Of a DNA stretch of 64,000 nucleotides, positions 8,839-21,494 are shown piece by piece. Source of the DNA: Pseudomonas sp. gcc21 (GTDB lineage Bacteria > Pseudomonadota > Gammaproteobacteria > Pseudomonadales > Pseudomonadaceae); the NCBI RefSeq assembly GCF_012844345.1, contig NZ_CP051625.1:3919234-3983233 (forward strand). Reading direction: 5' to 3'. Numbering within the stretch: position 1 is the stretch's first letter; each line of letters begins with the position of its first letter. The position numbers and the translations under genes are program-made. The notes under the pieces were generated by a model. The model worked only from the letters and a program-made list of their open reading frames with translations. It did not search any database and was not told the DNA's origin.

Positions 8839-10242
8839 TCACAAGGTGATCTTCTGCCCTTGTTCCGGGAGTCTGGCTTGTATGCCCAACTGCTCCTTGA
8901 TTGCCGCTGCGAGTATCTGGCTCTTTTCTTCTTCACCATGCACCAGATATACCTCGGGGGCACTGGTAAAATGCTTTAGCCAACCGATCAGATCGCTTTG
9001 GCCAGCATGTGCCGAAAAGCCGCCCAGCGTATGCAGTTGAGCATTGACCGCCAGGCTCTGATGCACCACGCGAATCTGTTTCTCGCCATCCACCAGGCGA
9101 CGCCCCACGGTGCCCTTGGCCTGAAAACCGGGAAAGATCACATGACAGTTCTTACGCCACAGGTTGTGCTTGAAGTGATGGACGATTCGACCGCCGTTAC
9201 ACATGCCCGCTCCGGCAATGATGATCGCGCCGCTGGTGACCTTGTTGATCGCCATCGACTCATCCGGCGTCTGGGTGCATTTGAGTATGGGCAACCAGTC
9301 GCGCAGCGTGCCCTTGCCGCTGCCCTTGATCAGCGCCTGGTCTTCTTCGCTGAACTGGTGATGGTAGCGGTCGTAGATTCTGGTGGCAGCGATTGCCATC
9401 GGACTATCGAGGAACACAGTGTGTTGCTTGAGCAGTCCCGCCTGGTAGAACTTGCCCAGATAGTAGAGCAGGTCCTGCGTGCGGCCTACGGCGAAGGAGG
9501 GGATCAGCACGTTGCCGCCGTCCTTCCAGGCTCGTTCCAGGATCGCCTGCAGCTCTGTCAGGGTCTCCTGCTTGTTCCGGTGGTCGCGATCGCCATAGGT
9601 GGATTCCATCAGCACCAGATCCGCTTGCTCAAGGAAGGCCGGGTCACGCAGCAGCGGGGCGTCCAGCCCGCCGAGGTCGCCGGAGAACACCAGTCGACGG
9701 GTGCGTTCGCCTTCCTCATGCACGCTGATTTCCACGATGGCAGAGCCCAGTATGTGTCCTGCTTCGTGGAAGCATACCTCGATACCACGGGCGATCATGG
9801 TTGGCTGCTGATAATCGGTGGGCTTGCACAGTTCCAGCGCCGCGTCAGTGTCGGCTTGAACATACAAGGGCTCAAGCAAGGGTTTGCCGGCCCGCTGTCG
9901 CCAGCGATTTTCCCATTCCGTGTCGCGCTCCTGCAGGCCGGCTGCGTCCTTGAGCATCAGCCCCAGCAGATCGGTGCTGGCAGGCGTCAGATAGATCGAA
10001 CCACTGAATCCTTCGGCCACCAGTTTGGGTAGCAGTCCCGAGTGATCAAGATGGGCATGGGATATCACCACCGCACTCAGCGCAGCGGGGTCGAAGGGAA
10101 AGCGGTTGCGATTATGAAGCTCGTCGCGCTTGCCGCCCTGCGTCATGCCGCACTCGATCAGCACCTGATCGCCGTTGGCTTCCAGCAGATAGCAGGAACC
10201 GGTTACCTGTCGAACTGCACCGTGAAACGTAAGTGATGCCAT
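8839..10242 (-). CDS. MBL-fold/beta-CASP metallo-hydrolase (RNA-processing type)
   Basis: This 467-residue protein carries the metallo-beta-lactamase zinc motif SHAHLDHSG near residues 61-69, followed by a beta-CASP insertion and C-terminal RMMBL region (LGGFSAHAGQSDLIGWL). This combination marks the CPSF-73/YbcI-like exonuclease group, which acts on RNA, although bacterial members outside RNase J are poorly characterised. It lies 9 bp upstream of the LOG-family gene on the same strand and is probably co-transcribed with it. Zinc dependence is expected. Confidence 0.85.
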   Translation of the reverse strand: MASLTFHGAVRQVTGSCYLLEANGDQVLIECGMTQGGKRDELHNRNRFPFDPAALSAVVISHAHLDHSGLLPKLVAEGFSGSIYLTPASTDLLGLMLKDAAGLQERDTEWENRWRQRAGKPLLEPLYVQADTDAALELCKPTDYQQPTMIARGIEVCFHEAGHILGSAIVEISVHEEGERTRRLVFSGDLGGLDAPLLRDPAFLEQADLVLMESTYGDRDHRNKQETLTELQAILERAWKDGGNVLIPSFAVGRTQDLLYYLGKFYQAGLLKQHTVFLDSPMAIAATRIYDRYHHQFSEEDQALIKGSGKGTLRDWLPILKCTQTPDESMAINKVTSGAIIIAGAGMCNGGRIVHHFKHNLWRKNCHVIFPGFQAKGTVGRRLVDGEKQIRVVHQSLAVNAQLHTLGGFSAHAGQSDLIGWLKHFTSAPEVYLVHGEEEKSQILAAAIKEQLGIQARLPEQGQKITL

Positions 10243-10325
10243 GGATATCTTCCTGAGATTGGGAAAAATTGATTATCAATCCTTCCGCCTCCCTGTGACA
10301 TGACCTGCGTCATGCCCGCTTCAAG

Positions 10326-10724
10326 TCAGAGCGCCTGGCAATGTTCGGCAATGAAACGTTGGGTCAGGACCGGTTGCGTGGACCCGGTCAGAACGAAGTG
10401 ATAAGTCAGCGTGGCGCCCAGATCCATCAATCGGCGGAAACGCTGGTTCTCGCAGACGCTGGCCTGGAGCTGGGTGCGAACAACCAGCGGGTCGCCTTGC
10501 AGCTTTTTCGCATAAGCAGGCCGTACCGACAGGATATTGACCAGCTGTTTGCCATCGACCGTGAAGCCCTCGTCGGTGATCTCCTCGTTGATCGCTCGCG
10601 GGGTGCCTTCGCTACTGATGACCGCGACGTCCTCGAGCATTTTCTGCAACTGCATGTCGCGAAGCGACGCCCCGTGCGCTGGCACGACTACGGACAAGGC
10701 TAGGACAAGACTTAACCAACGCAT
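10326..10724 (-). CDS. PA3611-like secreted/periplasmic protein
   Basis: This 132-residue protein starts with a short signal peptide (MRWLSLVLALSVVVPAHG, cleavage after AHG). The rest resembles the small secreted family typified by P. aeruginosa PA3611, annotated as quorum-sensing-regulated virulence factor family. It has two cysteines (CENQ and EHCQ near the C-terminus) that could form a disulphide. The start at 10724 is chosen because GGAGA precedes it closely and the signal peptide begins there; the longer frame to 10862 lacks coding features. Biochemical role is unknown. The family assignment is from memory of the PA3617-PA3604 gene order and motif feel. Confidence 0.6.
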   Translation of the reverse strand: MRWLSLVLALSVVVPAHGASLRDMQLQKMLEDVAVISSEGTPRAINEEITDEGFTVDGKQLVNILSVRPAYAKKLQGDPLVVRTQLQASVCENQRFRRLMDLGATLTYHFVLTGSTQPVLTQRFIAEHCQAL

Positions 10725-10824
10725 GAGATCTCCATCTGCTGTAAGAAAGGTTCTAACTGTCGGACCGCGCCACAGGACAGTGGTTCGTTGGTCGGGGTCT
10801 CGCCGCTGGCGCGCTGCTTGCAGC

Positions 10825-11754
10825 TCAATGATGCCCCGCCGGTTCTTGCTGCACCGGGGCAACGGTACGGCGTCGCTCGAGGTAAATGGGTACGAGTTGC
10901 GCCAGCAGCATGCCGCTCAGCATCAATGCGCAACCGATAAGGCCGCGCAGGCTGAGTGTCTCGCCGAGGACCAGCCAGGCGGCCAGGGCGGCGAACACGG
11001 CTTCCAGACTCAGAATGATGGCGGCGTGGGAGGTAATAGCATCCTTCTGCGCGACCACCTGCAAGGTGAAGCCGATGCCTACCGCCAGCAGTCCGCCATA
11101 CAGAATCGCCGGGACGGCCAGGACAATATTGTGCCAATCCAGCTCCTCGAAGATCAGCGCCAGCATCAGACTGATGAGCGCGCAAACAACGAACTGCAAA
11201 AAGGCAACGCGGATCGGATCGTAGCGGCTTGCCAATGCACCGACCAGAAGCACATGGAGCGCCCAGCAGGCGGCGCCGATCAGCTGTAACCAGTCCCCGG
11301 GGGCTACGCTGTAATCCTCATTGATACTGAGCAGTAGCATGCCTACCAGCGCAAGCAGTGCGCCGATCCAGGTGCCCACGCCGGTGCGCATACCGATAAA
11401 CAGACCGAATATCGGTACGAGAATGACGTAGAGCCCGGTAATGAAGCCCGAGTTGGTTACGCTGGTGAACATCAGCCCGATCTGCTGAAGGTTGATGCCC
11501 AGCGTCAACACCGTGCCAAGCACGAGACTGCCGAGAACCATCGGTCGACTAAACTGGCGGTGAGGCTGGTCGGTCTGCGGTCGCGCCAGCAGGACCAGTG
11601 GCAGCACCACAAGGGCCCCGAGCAGGAAGCGCAGGCCGGTATAAAGAAAGGGCCCTATGTGTTCCATGCCAAGACTCTGGGCGACAAAGGTACTGCCCCA
11701 GATCAGGGCAGTAATGAGCATCAGGGCGTCGGCCCGATAGGTTCGAATATTCAT
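10825..11754 (-). CDS. DMT/EamA-family transporter
   Basis: This 309-residue protein has ten predicted membrane helices in two EamA repeats, the first beginning ALMLITALIWGSTFVAQSLG and the second near TWIGALLALVGMLLLS. It is likely an inner-membrane metabolite exporter, substrate unknown. The ATG at 11754 is chosen because the first helix begins just after it; upstream in-frame sequence is basic and non-coding in appearance. It is divergent from erdR with 190 bp between the starts. Confidence 0.8.
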   Translation of the reverse strand: MNIRTYRADALMLITALIWGSTFVAQSLGMEHIGPFLYTGLRFLLGALVVLPLVLLARPQTDQPHRQFSRPMVLGSLVLGTVLTLGINLQQIGLMFTSVTNSGFITGLYVILVPIFGLFIGMRTGVGTWIGALLALVGMLLLSINEDYSVAPGDWLQLIGAACWALHVLLVGALASRYDPIRVAFLQFVVCALISLMLALIFEELDWHNIVLAVPAILYGGLLAVGIGFTLQVVAQKDAITSHAAIILSLEAVFAALAAWLVLGETLSLRGLIGCALMLSGMLLAQLVPIYLERRRTVAPVQQEPAGHH

Positions 11755-11944
11755 GAACGACAACCGTCTGGAAAAGGCGGAGAGTATGAACCTCGAGGCG
11801 CGCGCAAAACAGATACAGTAGCGCTGTGATCGCGCCATGGCGCGCCGATGCGAATTGACGCCACTGCCGCCAGCTGGCACGCTCTCGCTGCTGTTTGAAG
11901 GACTAACCATTGATAACAATAACAGTTCAATTGGAAATCCAGGC

Positions 11945-12601
11945 ATGGGCCCCACTTACGACATTCTGATCGCCGACGATCATCCGCTTTTCCGCAGCGC
12001 ACTGCGTCAGGCGCTGAGCAACGGCCTCGAAGCAGAAGTGCAGCTGACCGAAGCCGGAAGCATCGTCGAATTACAATCGTTGCTTGAAACGCGAAAGGAT
12101 TGGGACCTGGTGCTACTCGATCTGAATATGCCGGGAGCCTATGGCTTTTCTGGCCTGGTATTGCTGCGCGGGCAGTATCCGCATATCCCGGTAGTGGTGA
12201 TTTCCGCGCAGGAAGAGGCGCCGGTATACAAGCGTGCCAAGGATTTCGGTGCCAGTGGTTTCATTCCCAAGTCGTCAACACTCGAGGGCATCCAGCAGGC
12301 CGTACAGGAAGTGCTGGATGGTGGCGTATGCTGGCCCCCTGCGGTCGACGACGCTGGCCCGTTGTCCGATGAAGAAAAGAACATCAGTGCCCAGTTGGCC
12401 AGTTTGACGCCCCAGCAATTCAAGGTGCTGACCATGGTCTGCGATGGTTTGCTCAACAAGCAGATCGCCTATGAGCTGAACGTCTCCGAGGCCACCGTCA
12501 AGGCGCATGTGACAGCGATTTTTCGCAAGCTCGACGTCCGCACCCGTACCCAGGCGGCCCTCGCACTGCAACATATGGAACTAACGCGCGCCGCGCAATA
12601 G
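11945..12601 (+). CDS. erdR: LuxR-type response regulator ErdR (CrbR)
   Basis: This 218-residue protein has a receiver domain at residues 1-125 with DDHPLF near the start, phospho-acceptor Asp59 in LLDLNMPG, and Lys in PKSSTLEG. A LuxR HTH follows at about 150-210 (LTPQQFKVLTMVCDGLLNKQIAYELNVSEATVKAHV). In Pseudomonas, ErdR/CrbR is the partner of the SSS-linked hybrid kinase MxtR/CrbS and activates acetyl-CoA synthetase and other acetate genes. That kinase type is encoded just downstream, after dgkA. Start ATG 11945 is preferred because the receiver begins there. Confidence 0.85.
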   Translation: MGPTYDILIADDHPLFRSALRQALSNGLEAEVQLTEAGSIVELQSLLETRKDWDLVLLDLNMPGAYGFSGLVLLRGQYPHIPVVVISAQEEAPVYKRAKDFGASGFIPKSSTLEGIQQAVQEVLDGGVCWPPAVDDAGPLSDEEKNISAQLASLTPQQFKVLTMVCDGLLNKQIAYELNVSEATVKAHVTAIFRKLDVRTRTQAALALQHMELTRAAQ

Positions 12602-12615
12602 CCAGGATCGAACGG

Positions 12616-12987
12616 ATGGAAGAAAACCCATACAAGGGCGTGACCGGGTTGCGTCGGGTGTGGCGTGCGACGGGTTATTCGCTGGACGGCCTGGCTGTGG
12701 CCTACCGGGGTGAAGCCGCATTCCGTCAATTGGTGTGGCTGGCCGCGGTGCTCATACCGGTGGCGCTGATCTTGCCGTTGGATGCTATTTCCCGCGCACT
12801 GCTGATTGGCAGTGTCATGGTTTCGCTCATTGTCGAACTGCTTAATTCAGCGATCGAGGCGGCCATCGACCGGATCTCGCTGGAACGTCATCCGCTTTCC
12901 AAAGCCTCCAAGGATATGGGCAGTGCCGCGCAGTTGATCAGCCTGAGCCTGATCGCGGTGGTCTGGGGATTGGTGCTGCTCGGCTGA
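12616..12987 (+). CDS. dgkA: Diacylglycerol kinase
   Basis: This 123-residue integral membrane protein has three transmembrane helices and the catalytic pattern ELLNSAIEAAIDRI near residues 75-88. It phosphorylates diacylglycerol to phosphatidic acid, recycling the lipid by-product of periplasmic glucan or lipid A modification. It begins 14 bp after erdR, the same order as PA3604-PA3603 in P. aeruginosa, and is likely co-transcribed. Confidence 0.93.
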   Translation: MEENPYKGVTGLRRVWRATGYSLDGLAVAYRGEAAFRQLVWLAAVLIPVALILPLDAISRALLIGSVMVSLIVELLNSAIEAAIDRISLERHPLSKASKDMGSAAQLISLSLIAVVWGLVLLG

Positions 12988-13089
12988 AGCGCCCGCGCAG
13001 CAACCCCGACTTTTGTCTGAACATGCCTCTCTGGGCAAAGCCCGGGGCCGCTGCCAAACTATGACTTTGCACAACAGGCCCTACTGCTC

Positions 13090-16587
<3,498 letters not shown>

Positions 16588-16659
16588 ACAGTGAAATGGA
16601 TTGCGTCGCGCAGGCGCACGACACACCCAGGTAGCGAGCGAACGCTGCGCCCCGGAGAT

Positions 16660-16724
16660 GTTGAGCGCCTGCTCAACGACAGCGCATCTCAGGCCTCTCC
16701 GAACTGTATCAACCCAACTGTATC
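16660..16724 (+). promoter_or_regulatory. Hairpin and paired 9-bp repeats upstream of azlC
   Basis: GTTGAGC-GCCT-GCTCAAC (16660-16677) is a perfect 7-bp hairpin, extended further out by GAGATG/CATCTC. It is followed by two direct copies of AACTGTATC at 16702-16710 and 16716-16724, 14 bp apart. The repeat pair lies 58-80 bp before azlC and resembles a tandem operator for a GntR/MocR-type regulator. The regulator is not in the window. Confidence 0.4.
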
Positions 16725-16781
16725 TTGAAGCGACGCGTATCGCGCCTTAGTCTTCCCGATTACCACGCAGAGTCAGTATTC

Positions 16782-17513
16782 ATGTCGTCGCGTTTCAAAC
16801 AGGCGCTGCTGGGTGCGCGGGACACCATCCCCATGCTCGTCGGCGCTGCACCCTTCGGAATCATATACGGAACCCTGGCGGTGTCGTCCGGATTGTCGGT
16901 GGCCGCCACCCTGGCGATGTCCGTCTTCGTGTTCGCAGGTTCCGCTCAATTCATTGCTGCAAGTTTGATTGCATCCGGCACCGGGCTGGCGGTGATCCTG
17001 ATCACCACCTTCATCGTCAATCTGCGGCACATGCTGTATAGCGCCAGCCTGCTGCCCTACGTCAAACACCTGCCGCAGCGCTGGCGCATTCCGCTGGCCT
17101 TCTGGCTGACCGACGAAACCTACGCCATTGTGCAAAACCATTACCTGCGCTCGCAGGGGCCGCTGGAACACCAGCACTGGTATTTTCTCGGCTCCTGCCT
17201 GGCGATGTACAGCAATTGGGTAGCCTGCACTCTGGTGGGCGTGCTGCTGGGCAGCTCGTTACCGGGTATGGCGGGTTGGGGGCTGGATTTTGCGATGGTC
17301 GCGACCTTCATCGGGATCGTGGTGCCCTCGCTGCGCAGCCGCCCCATGATTGTCTCAGCGCTGGTGGCGGCTGCGGTGGCGCTGGTTGCGCATACGCTGC
17401 CCTACAAGCTGGGGCTGATCCTGGCTGCGCTGGCCGGCGTGGTGGCGGGGCTGGTCGCAGAGCAGCTCAACCGCGCGGACCGAACCGGGGAGGCCGCTGA
17501 TGAGCCACGCTGA
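16782..17513 (+). CDS. azlC: AzlC-family branched-chain amino-acid exporter, large subunit
   Basis: This 243-residue membrane protein has the AzlC signature [18 protein letters not shown] near residues 18-35 and [14 protein letters not shown] near 49-62. With AzlD it forms a two-subunit exporter for branched-chain amino acids. The ATG at 16782 is preferred to the upstream TTG because the conserved part starts directly after it. It overlaps azlD by 14 nt, indicating translational coupling. Confidence 0.88.
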   Translation: MSSRFKQALLGARDTIPMLVGAAPFGIIYGTLAVSSGLSVAATLAMSVFVFAGSAQFIAASLIASGTGLAVILITTFIVNLRHMLYSASLLPYVKHLPQRWRIPLAFWLTDETYAIVQNHYLRSQGPLEHQHWYFLGSCLAMYSNWVACTLVGVLLGSSLPGMAGWGLDFAMVATFIGIVVPSLRSRPMIVSALVAAAVALVAHTLPYKLGLILAALAGVVAGLVAEQLNRADRTGEAADEPR

Positions 17514-17826
17514 GATCCTTCTCATCGCCGGTATGACGGCGATCACCTTTGCCATTCGCTATACGCTGTTTGCCGTAGGCCATCGGGTGCGTTTCAGCCC
17601 TCTGCTGAGCAGGGCGCTGAGTTACGTTCCGGTGGCGGTGCTGACCGCCATTGTCGCGCCGGCGATGCTCATGCCGGATGGCGAGCATTGGCAGCTTTCG
17701 TTGGATAACGCCTATCTGTTCGGCGGCCTGGCGGCGATCGGGATTGCCGCCAAATGGCGCAACCTGTTAGCGACCATTGCCGGCGGCATGGCGGCCTTCA
17801 TGCTGTGGCGCTGGTTGTTCAGCTGA
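17500..17826 (+). CDS. azlD: AzlD-family amino-acid exporter, small subunit
   Basis: This 108-residue protein has four membrane helices and the AzlD pattern [13 protein letters not shown] near the start and [15 protein letters not shown] near residue 80. It is the small partner of AzlC. Its final 8 nt overlap the 3' end of the convergent MFS gene, leaving no room for a terminator between them. Confidence 0.87.
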   Translation: MSHAEILLIAGMTAITFAIRYTLFAVGHRVRFSPLLSRALSYVPVAVLTAIVAPAMLMPDGEHWQLSLDNAYLFGGLAAIGIAAKWRNLLATIAGGMAAFMLWRWLFS

Positions 17827-19054
17827 ACAGTGTTACCCGGCCGCTGCGTACCGCAACGATAATCAACCCCACCGCAGCGACAGACACTACGGCCGTGAAG
17901 CCGAGTATCGAATTGCCCAACCCAACCAGGTCGCTGACGAAGCCCAGCGAAAGCACCACGGTAGCCATGGTCAGATAGGCCAGCAGATAGAACGCGGACG
18001 TGATGCCGCCGCGCTCAGCCGGCGGTGCGACTTCACTTACCGAAGCAATCGCCACCACGCCGGTTGCCCCTGCGCCAAAGGCGGTAGCGATGGTGGCGAA
18101 GGCGAAGATCCAGGGCGAGCTGAACAGGACCGCCGCCGCCATCGCCAGCAATCCGATCATCAGCGTGGACGGGCCCAGCAACAACATGCGGCTGACCGGC
18201 TGGCGCTGGCAGGCGAACTGGCTCATACCCGCCAGCAACTGCCAGGCCGCAGCGAACAATCCCGCTGTAGAGCGGTCACCAATTCCCACCAGATTGGTTG
18301 CCAACGATGGCCCGAGGGAACCGTACAGGCTGCCGGTTGACCACGCCAGGCTGATCGCCGCCCCGGCAAAGGCAAATACACCGAGCATTTCGCGCGGTAA
18401 TCTGATGGTAGTCGGGCGCCAGGTACGCCAGCTGAAATCCGCGCGTCGCTGACCAAGATGGGCCGGCCAGGGCGCTGTGATCAGCAGAGCGATGGTTGTC
18501 ACGCAGAGCACAACGATAAGCGCGAAGGGCCAGAATCCGGCATCGATATCCCAGCGCAACGCCAGAGAACTGACCGTTGGCCCGGCGAACGCGCCCAGCG
18601 TGAAAAACAGGGCAGAAAGCGTCGCGCCGCGCGCCCAGTTGCCATCAGGTTCCATCTCCACCACGGCGGCGGAGGCTGCGCCGGTGATGATGCCTGTGCC
18701 GATGCCAGTGAGCACCCGGGCCAGACCGAGATCCACAATGTCATCGGCAAACATGAACATGACCGAGCTGATGATCGTCAGCAGTAACCCCGGTACCAGC
18801 ACCTGGCGGCGCCCGAGCTTGTCCGACAGGGAGCCGAGCGTGATCAGGGTGCTGGCGACGCCAAATACGTAGACCGAGAAGATCGCCGTCAGCGCCATCG
18901 AGGAAAAGCCCCATTGCACCTGCCACACGGCATACAGCGGCGTAGGCAGATTGCTGGCGAAGATGGTGGTGAAGATCGCCATCAGCGCCGCCGTCATTGC
19001 CAGCCGGTTCCTGCTCTGTGAAGTTGCCTGGACGCTATCGCCTGTCATCATCAT
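17819..19054 (-). CDS. MFS transporter
   Basis: This protein of about 411 residues has twelve predicted helices. The MFS loop motif GSLSDKLGRRQVL is between helices 2 and 3, near residue 80, and GIGTGIITGAASA is in helix 4. It is probably a drug or metabolite effluxer; substrate not predictable. ATGATGATG at 19054 is taken as the start region, while an in-frame TTG at 19075 would add seven residues. Confidence 0.8.
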   Translation of the reverse strand: MMMTGDSVQATSQSRNRLAMTAALMAIFTTIFASNLPTPLYAVWQVQWGFSSMALTAIFSVYVFGVASTLITLGSLSDKLGRRQVLVPGLLLTIISSVMFMFADDIVDLGLARVLTGIGTGIITGAASAAVVEMEPDGNWARGATLSALFFTLGAFAGPTVSSLALRWDIDAGFWPFALIVVLCVTTIALLITAPWPAHLGQRRADFSWRTWRPTTIRLPREMLGVFAFAGAAISLAWSTGSLYGSLGPSLATNLVGIGDRSTAGLFAAAWQLLAGMSQFACQRQPVSRMLLLGPSTLMIGLLAMAAAVLFSSPWIFAFATIATAFGAGATGVVAIASVSEVAPPAERGGITSAFYLLAYLTMATVVLSLGFVSDLVGLGNSILGFTAVVSVAAVGLIIVAVRSGRVTLFS

Positions 19055-19111
19055 TGCTGCCCGTGTGCTGCGCAAAAGCGGCGATTATCGCAGAGTGCGG
19101 GGCTCAACGCC

Positions 19112-20194
19112 TCAGTCATCGGCGGCGCTCGGGTCGTTGGCAGACGGCGCGTCAGTCATATTCGCAGCCAGCGCCGCCATGGATAGCGGGTAATCCTGAT
19201 CGAAGGCCCGGCGCTTGAGGTCTTCCAGGCGTGACCAGTCCGCATCGGATTCCGGCCAGTACTCCACATGCTGAATCGGCTCGAATGCACCGGTTTCAGG
19301 GCTGCGTCTGGCCAGCGCAAAACGGAACGGGTGGTAGCCGGGCATGCCCAGGCGCAGGTCAGTGGCCACCCACTCATTCTCGATCAGGTCATAGCGCAGC
19401 AGGTCCAGGGTAAACCAGCGCAGCCGTGCGTGTTGCGGTGAGTTATCCAACGCGGGCATGGCGGCACTGGCATTGCGCGAAAGCCGCTCAAGTGTGGGCG
19501 GACGGCTATCCAGCCAACTGACCAGGCCTTCGTAATAATCATCTCCATCGACTGCCACCACGCGCCAAAGCAGCGTATTGAAGGGCGCGGGTGCGATGAA
19601 GGTGTGCTGCGGCACGATTGAGTCGCGCTGCAGCGCCTGGTTCAGATTGTGTTCGGCCATCTGCTTGCCAGCCAGGGTGCTGGCCAGATAGAGCGTGCTT
19701 AGCCCAAGTACGAAATACTGCAGGCGAATCCCGCTGCGCCTTAGTCCGAACAGCAGGCAGCCGAGCACTGCAACAAGCAGCGGCACGGTATATAGAGGGT
19801 CGATAATAAAGATGCTGGAAATCGCCACCGGCGGCGTCGGCAACGGCCAGAACAGTTGCGTACCGTAGGTGGTGAACGCGTCCAGCAGAACGTGGGTAAA
19901 CAACACCAGAGCAATACAGGCGAAGAGTCGGCGGGTTGAGTACTCGGCGTTTGGCCAGACCTTGCGTACCAGCCAGGTGAGCAGAACGGCGACCAGACCA
20001 ATGACAAACAGCGAATGGCTGAAGCCGCGGTGATAGGTCACATCGGCCACCGCGTCGCCGAAATCAATGACTACATCCATATCAGGCAAAGTGCCGAGCA
20101 TCGCGCCGAATACCAGCGCCTTACGACCTTGCCAGCGGCCCAACACCGCCCCCTGGATAGAGGCGCCCAACATCGCCTGCGTTATCGAATCCAT
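19112..20194 (-). CDS. YdjM-like inner-membrane metal-dependent hydrolase
   Basis: This 360-residue protein has an N-terminal YdjM/DUF457 domain: LPDMDVV at residues 36-42, HRGFSHSL near 55-62, and HVLLDAFTTYGTQL near 100-113. These His/Asp positions are the presumed metal ligands. Several helices occupy the first 180 residues, then a soluble C-terminal domain. The E. coli relative is LexA-regulated, but I see no SOS box here. Reaction is unknown. Confidence 0.75.
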   Translation of the reverse strand: MDSITQAMLGASIQGAVLGRWQGRKALVFGAMLGTLPDMDVVIDFGDAVADVTYHRGFSHSLFVIGLVAVLLTWLVRKVWPNAEYSTRRLFACIALVLFTHVLLDAFTTYGTQLFWPLPTPPVAISSIFIIDPLYTVPLLVAVLGCLLFGLRRSGIRLQYFVLGLSTLYLASTLAGKQMAEHNLNQALQRDSIVPQHTFIAPAPFNTLLWRVVAVDGDDYYEGLVSWLDSRPPTLERLSRNASAAMPALDNSPQHARLRWFTLDLLRYDLIENEWVATDLRLGMPGYHPFRFALARRSPETGAFEPIQHVEYWPESDADWSRLEDLKRRAFDQDYPLSMAALAANMTDAPSANDPSAADD

Positions 20195-20272
20195 TTTGCT
20201 TCAACCCTTGTGAGGAAGCGCACAGGATACTCAACCTGCAGGCGATTTGCGCCGGACGTTGCTGACCGTGGG

Positions 20273-20962
20273 TTACAGCGCGTGTTGACGATCCAGTTCA
20301 ATGCAGCGGTCAAGCAACTCAAGCAAATCCCGGCGCGCCTTCAATTTGGTGTTGCGATGCGCAGTCATGTTCAGCGAGCCGAGCTGGCGGGCGACTTCGA
20401 GGGCACGTTCCTCCAGGCTGTCGGCGGAAACCACGTCATCCAGGAAACCTGCGTTCATTGCAGCGTTCGGCTCGAACATCTCGGCATTGATAACCGAACG
20501 ATTGAAGGCTGCGGGCGTCAGTCGACCGCGGGCTAGCTCGGTGCCGACGTTGTGCATGGACATACCGATGGCGACTTCATTCAGGCCAATCTTGAACGGC
20601 CCTTCGACGCCGAGGCGGTAGTCAGCCGACAGCAGCAGGAACGCACCCTTGGCGATCGCATGGCCAGTACAGACCGCAACGACAGGGAAGGGGTGGGACA
20701 GCAAGCGGCGTGACAATGTCGAACCCAATTCAACCAGCGCCTTCGCCTGGTCCGGCCCGGACGTCATGACTTTCAAATCGTAGCCACCGGAGAAAATCCC
20801 CGGCTTGCCGCTGATCACCACCACCGCCCGGTCAGCTTCGGCCTGGTCCAGCGCCGCATTGAACGCCGCAAACACCTCCGGCGATAGGGCGTTGGCCTTG
20901 CCGTTGTCCAGATTCAGTCGGGCAATACCCTCAGCAAATTCGTAGCTAACCAGCGCGCTCAT
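20273..20962 (-). CDS. Crotonase/enoyl-CoA hydratase-family protein
   Basis: This 229-residue protein has a crotonase fold with the oxyanion-hole segments DNGKANALS near residues 17-25 and VISGKPGIFSGGYDLK near 50-65. It is shorter than fatty-acid-oxidation hydratases (about 257). The usual catalytic Glu pair is not clearly placed, so hydratase, isomerase or hydrolase activity are all possible. ATG 20962 is preceded by GAGGAAAAA. It is transcribed with the membrane hydrolase downstream. Confidence 0.8.
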   Translation of the reverse strand: MSALVSYEFAEGIARLNLDNGKANALSPEVFAAFNAALDQAEADRAVVVISGKPGIFSGGYDLKVMTSGPDQAKALVELGSTLSRRLLSHPFPVVAVCTGHAIAKGAFLLLSADYRLGVEGPFKIGLNEVAIGMSMHNVGTELARGRLTPAAFNRSVINAEMFEPNAAMNAGFLDDVVSADSLEERALEVARQLGSLNMTAHRNTKLKARRDLLELLDRCIELDRQHAL

Positions 20963-21158
20963 TGATTTTTCCTCGTTATAGGGGTGGCTTCCACAGGCCA
21001 CAATCGCCCAGCAGTGTACCAAGATAAATTTGACCGGCGAGTCCCGCTGGCGGCAGCCAAATTTATAGCGCTTTCAAGCAAATAGCGTTTGCCAAAGCGG
21101 GCATGTTTCGGTAAATTAGCGCGCCTTGGAGACAGGGGTTACCCTGCCTTCAAGATCC

Positions 21159-21249
21159 GGAGAGGTGTCCGAGTGGCTGAAGGAGCACGCCTGGAAAGTG
21201 TGTATACGTTAATAGCGTATCGAGGGTTCGAATCCCTCTCTCTCCGCCA
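21159..21249 (+). tRNA. tRNA-Ser (anticodon GGA)
   Basis: This 91-nt class II tRNA has acceptor GGAGAGG pairing with TCTCTCC, discriminator G and encoded CCA. The anticodon loop CTGGAAA sits between CACGC and GTGTG, giving anticodon GGA. The long variable arm is followed by the T-arm GAGGG-TTCGAAT-CCCTC. It reads UCC/UCU codons. Serine tRNAs are frequent integration sites, but I found no repeated 3' end in the window. Confidence 0.97.
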
Positions 21250-21299
21250 GATACCGTTGTAGATCAATAAGTTAGATAAAGTATTGATTTACACCCAAC

Positions 21300-21341
21300 A
21301 AAATACCCCACAACCTGGAAAGGTGATTGGGGTATTTTTTT
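21300..21341 (+). terminator. Intrinsic terminator downstream of tRNA-Ser
   Basis: AAAATACCCC pairs with GGGGTATTTT around a 19-nt loop, followed by further T residues. It lies 50 bp after the tRNA and probably ends its transcript. Confidence 0.8.
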
Positions 21342-21389
21342 GTCCGGAATTTCAGGTGCCGATACGGTCGCGTTTCAGCTAGATGCGCA

Positions 21390-21409
21390 GAAGCCCCGCT
21401 GGGGGCTTC
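21390..21409 (-). other. Hairpin downstream of nrdB
   Basis: GAAGCCCC pairs perfectly with GGGGCTTC over a 4-nt loop, 86 bp beyond the nrdB stop. It has no U-tract on either side, so it may be a 3'-end stabiliser or a Rho-dependent termination aid. Confidence 0.5.
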
Positions 21410-21494
21410 CGTCGCGTGAGATGGAAGTCCCAGTCAGCGCGAGATCACGCTGCCGTCATCCAAGGTTCCCTATCCAGGTACCAATCGTCGGCTA

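Noticed and set aside
10268..10280. Palindrome ATTGAT-T-ATCAAT before the beta-CASP gene, considered as an Anr/FNR box
   Set aside because: Anr/FNR sites need TTGAT-N4-ATCAA; here only one base separates the arms. It also does not fit a Fur box well.
21159..21341. tRNA-Ser considered as the attachment site of an integrated island
   Set aside because: No second copy of the tRNA 3' end and no integrase next to it; the following genes are core metabolism.
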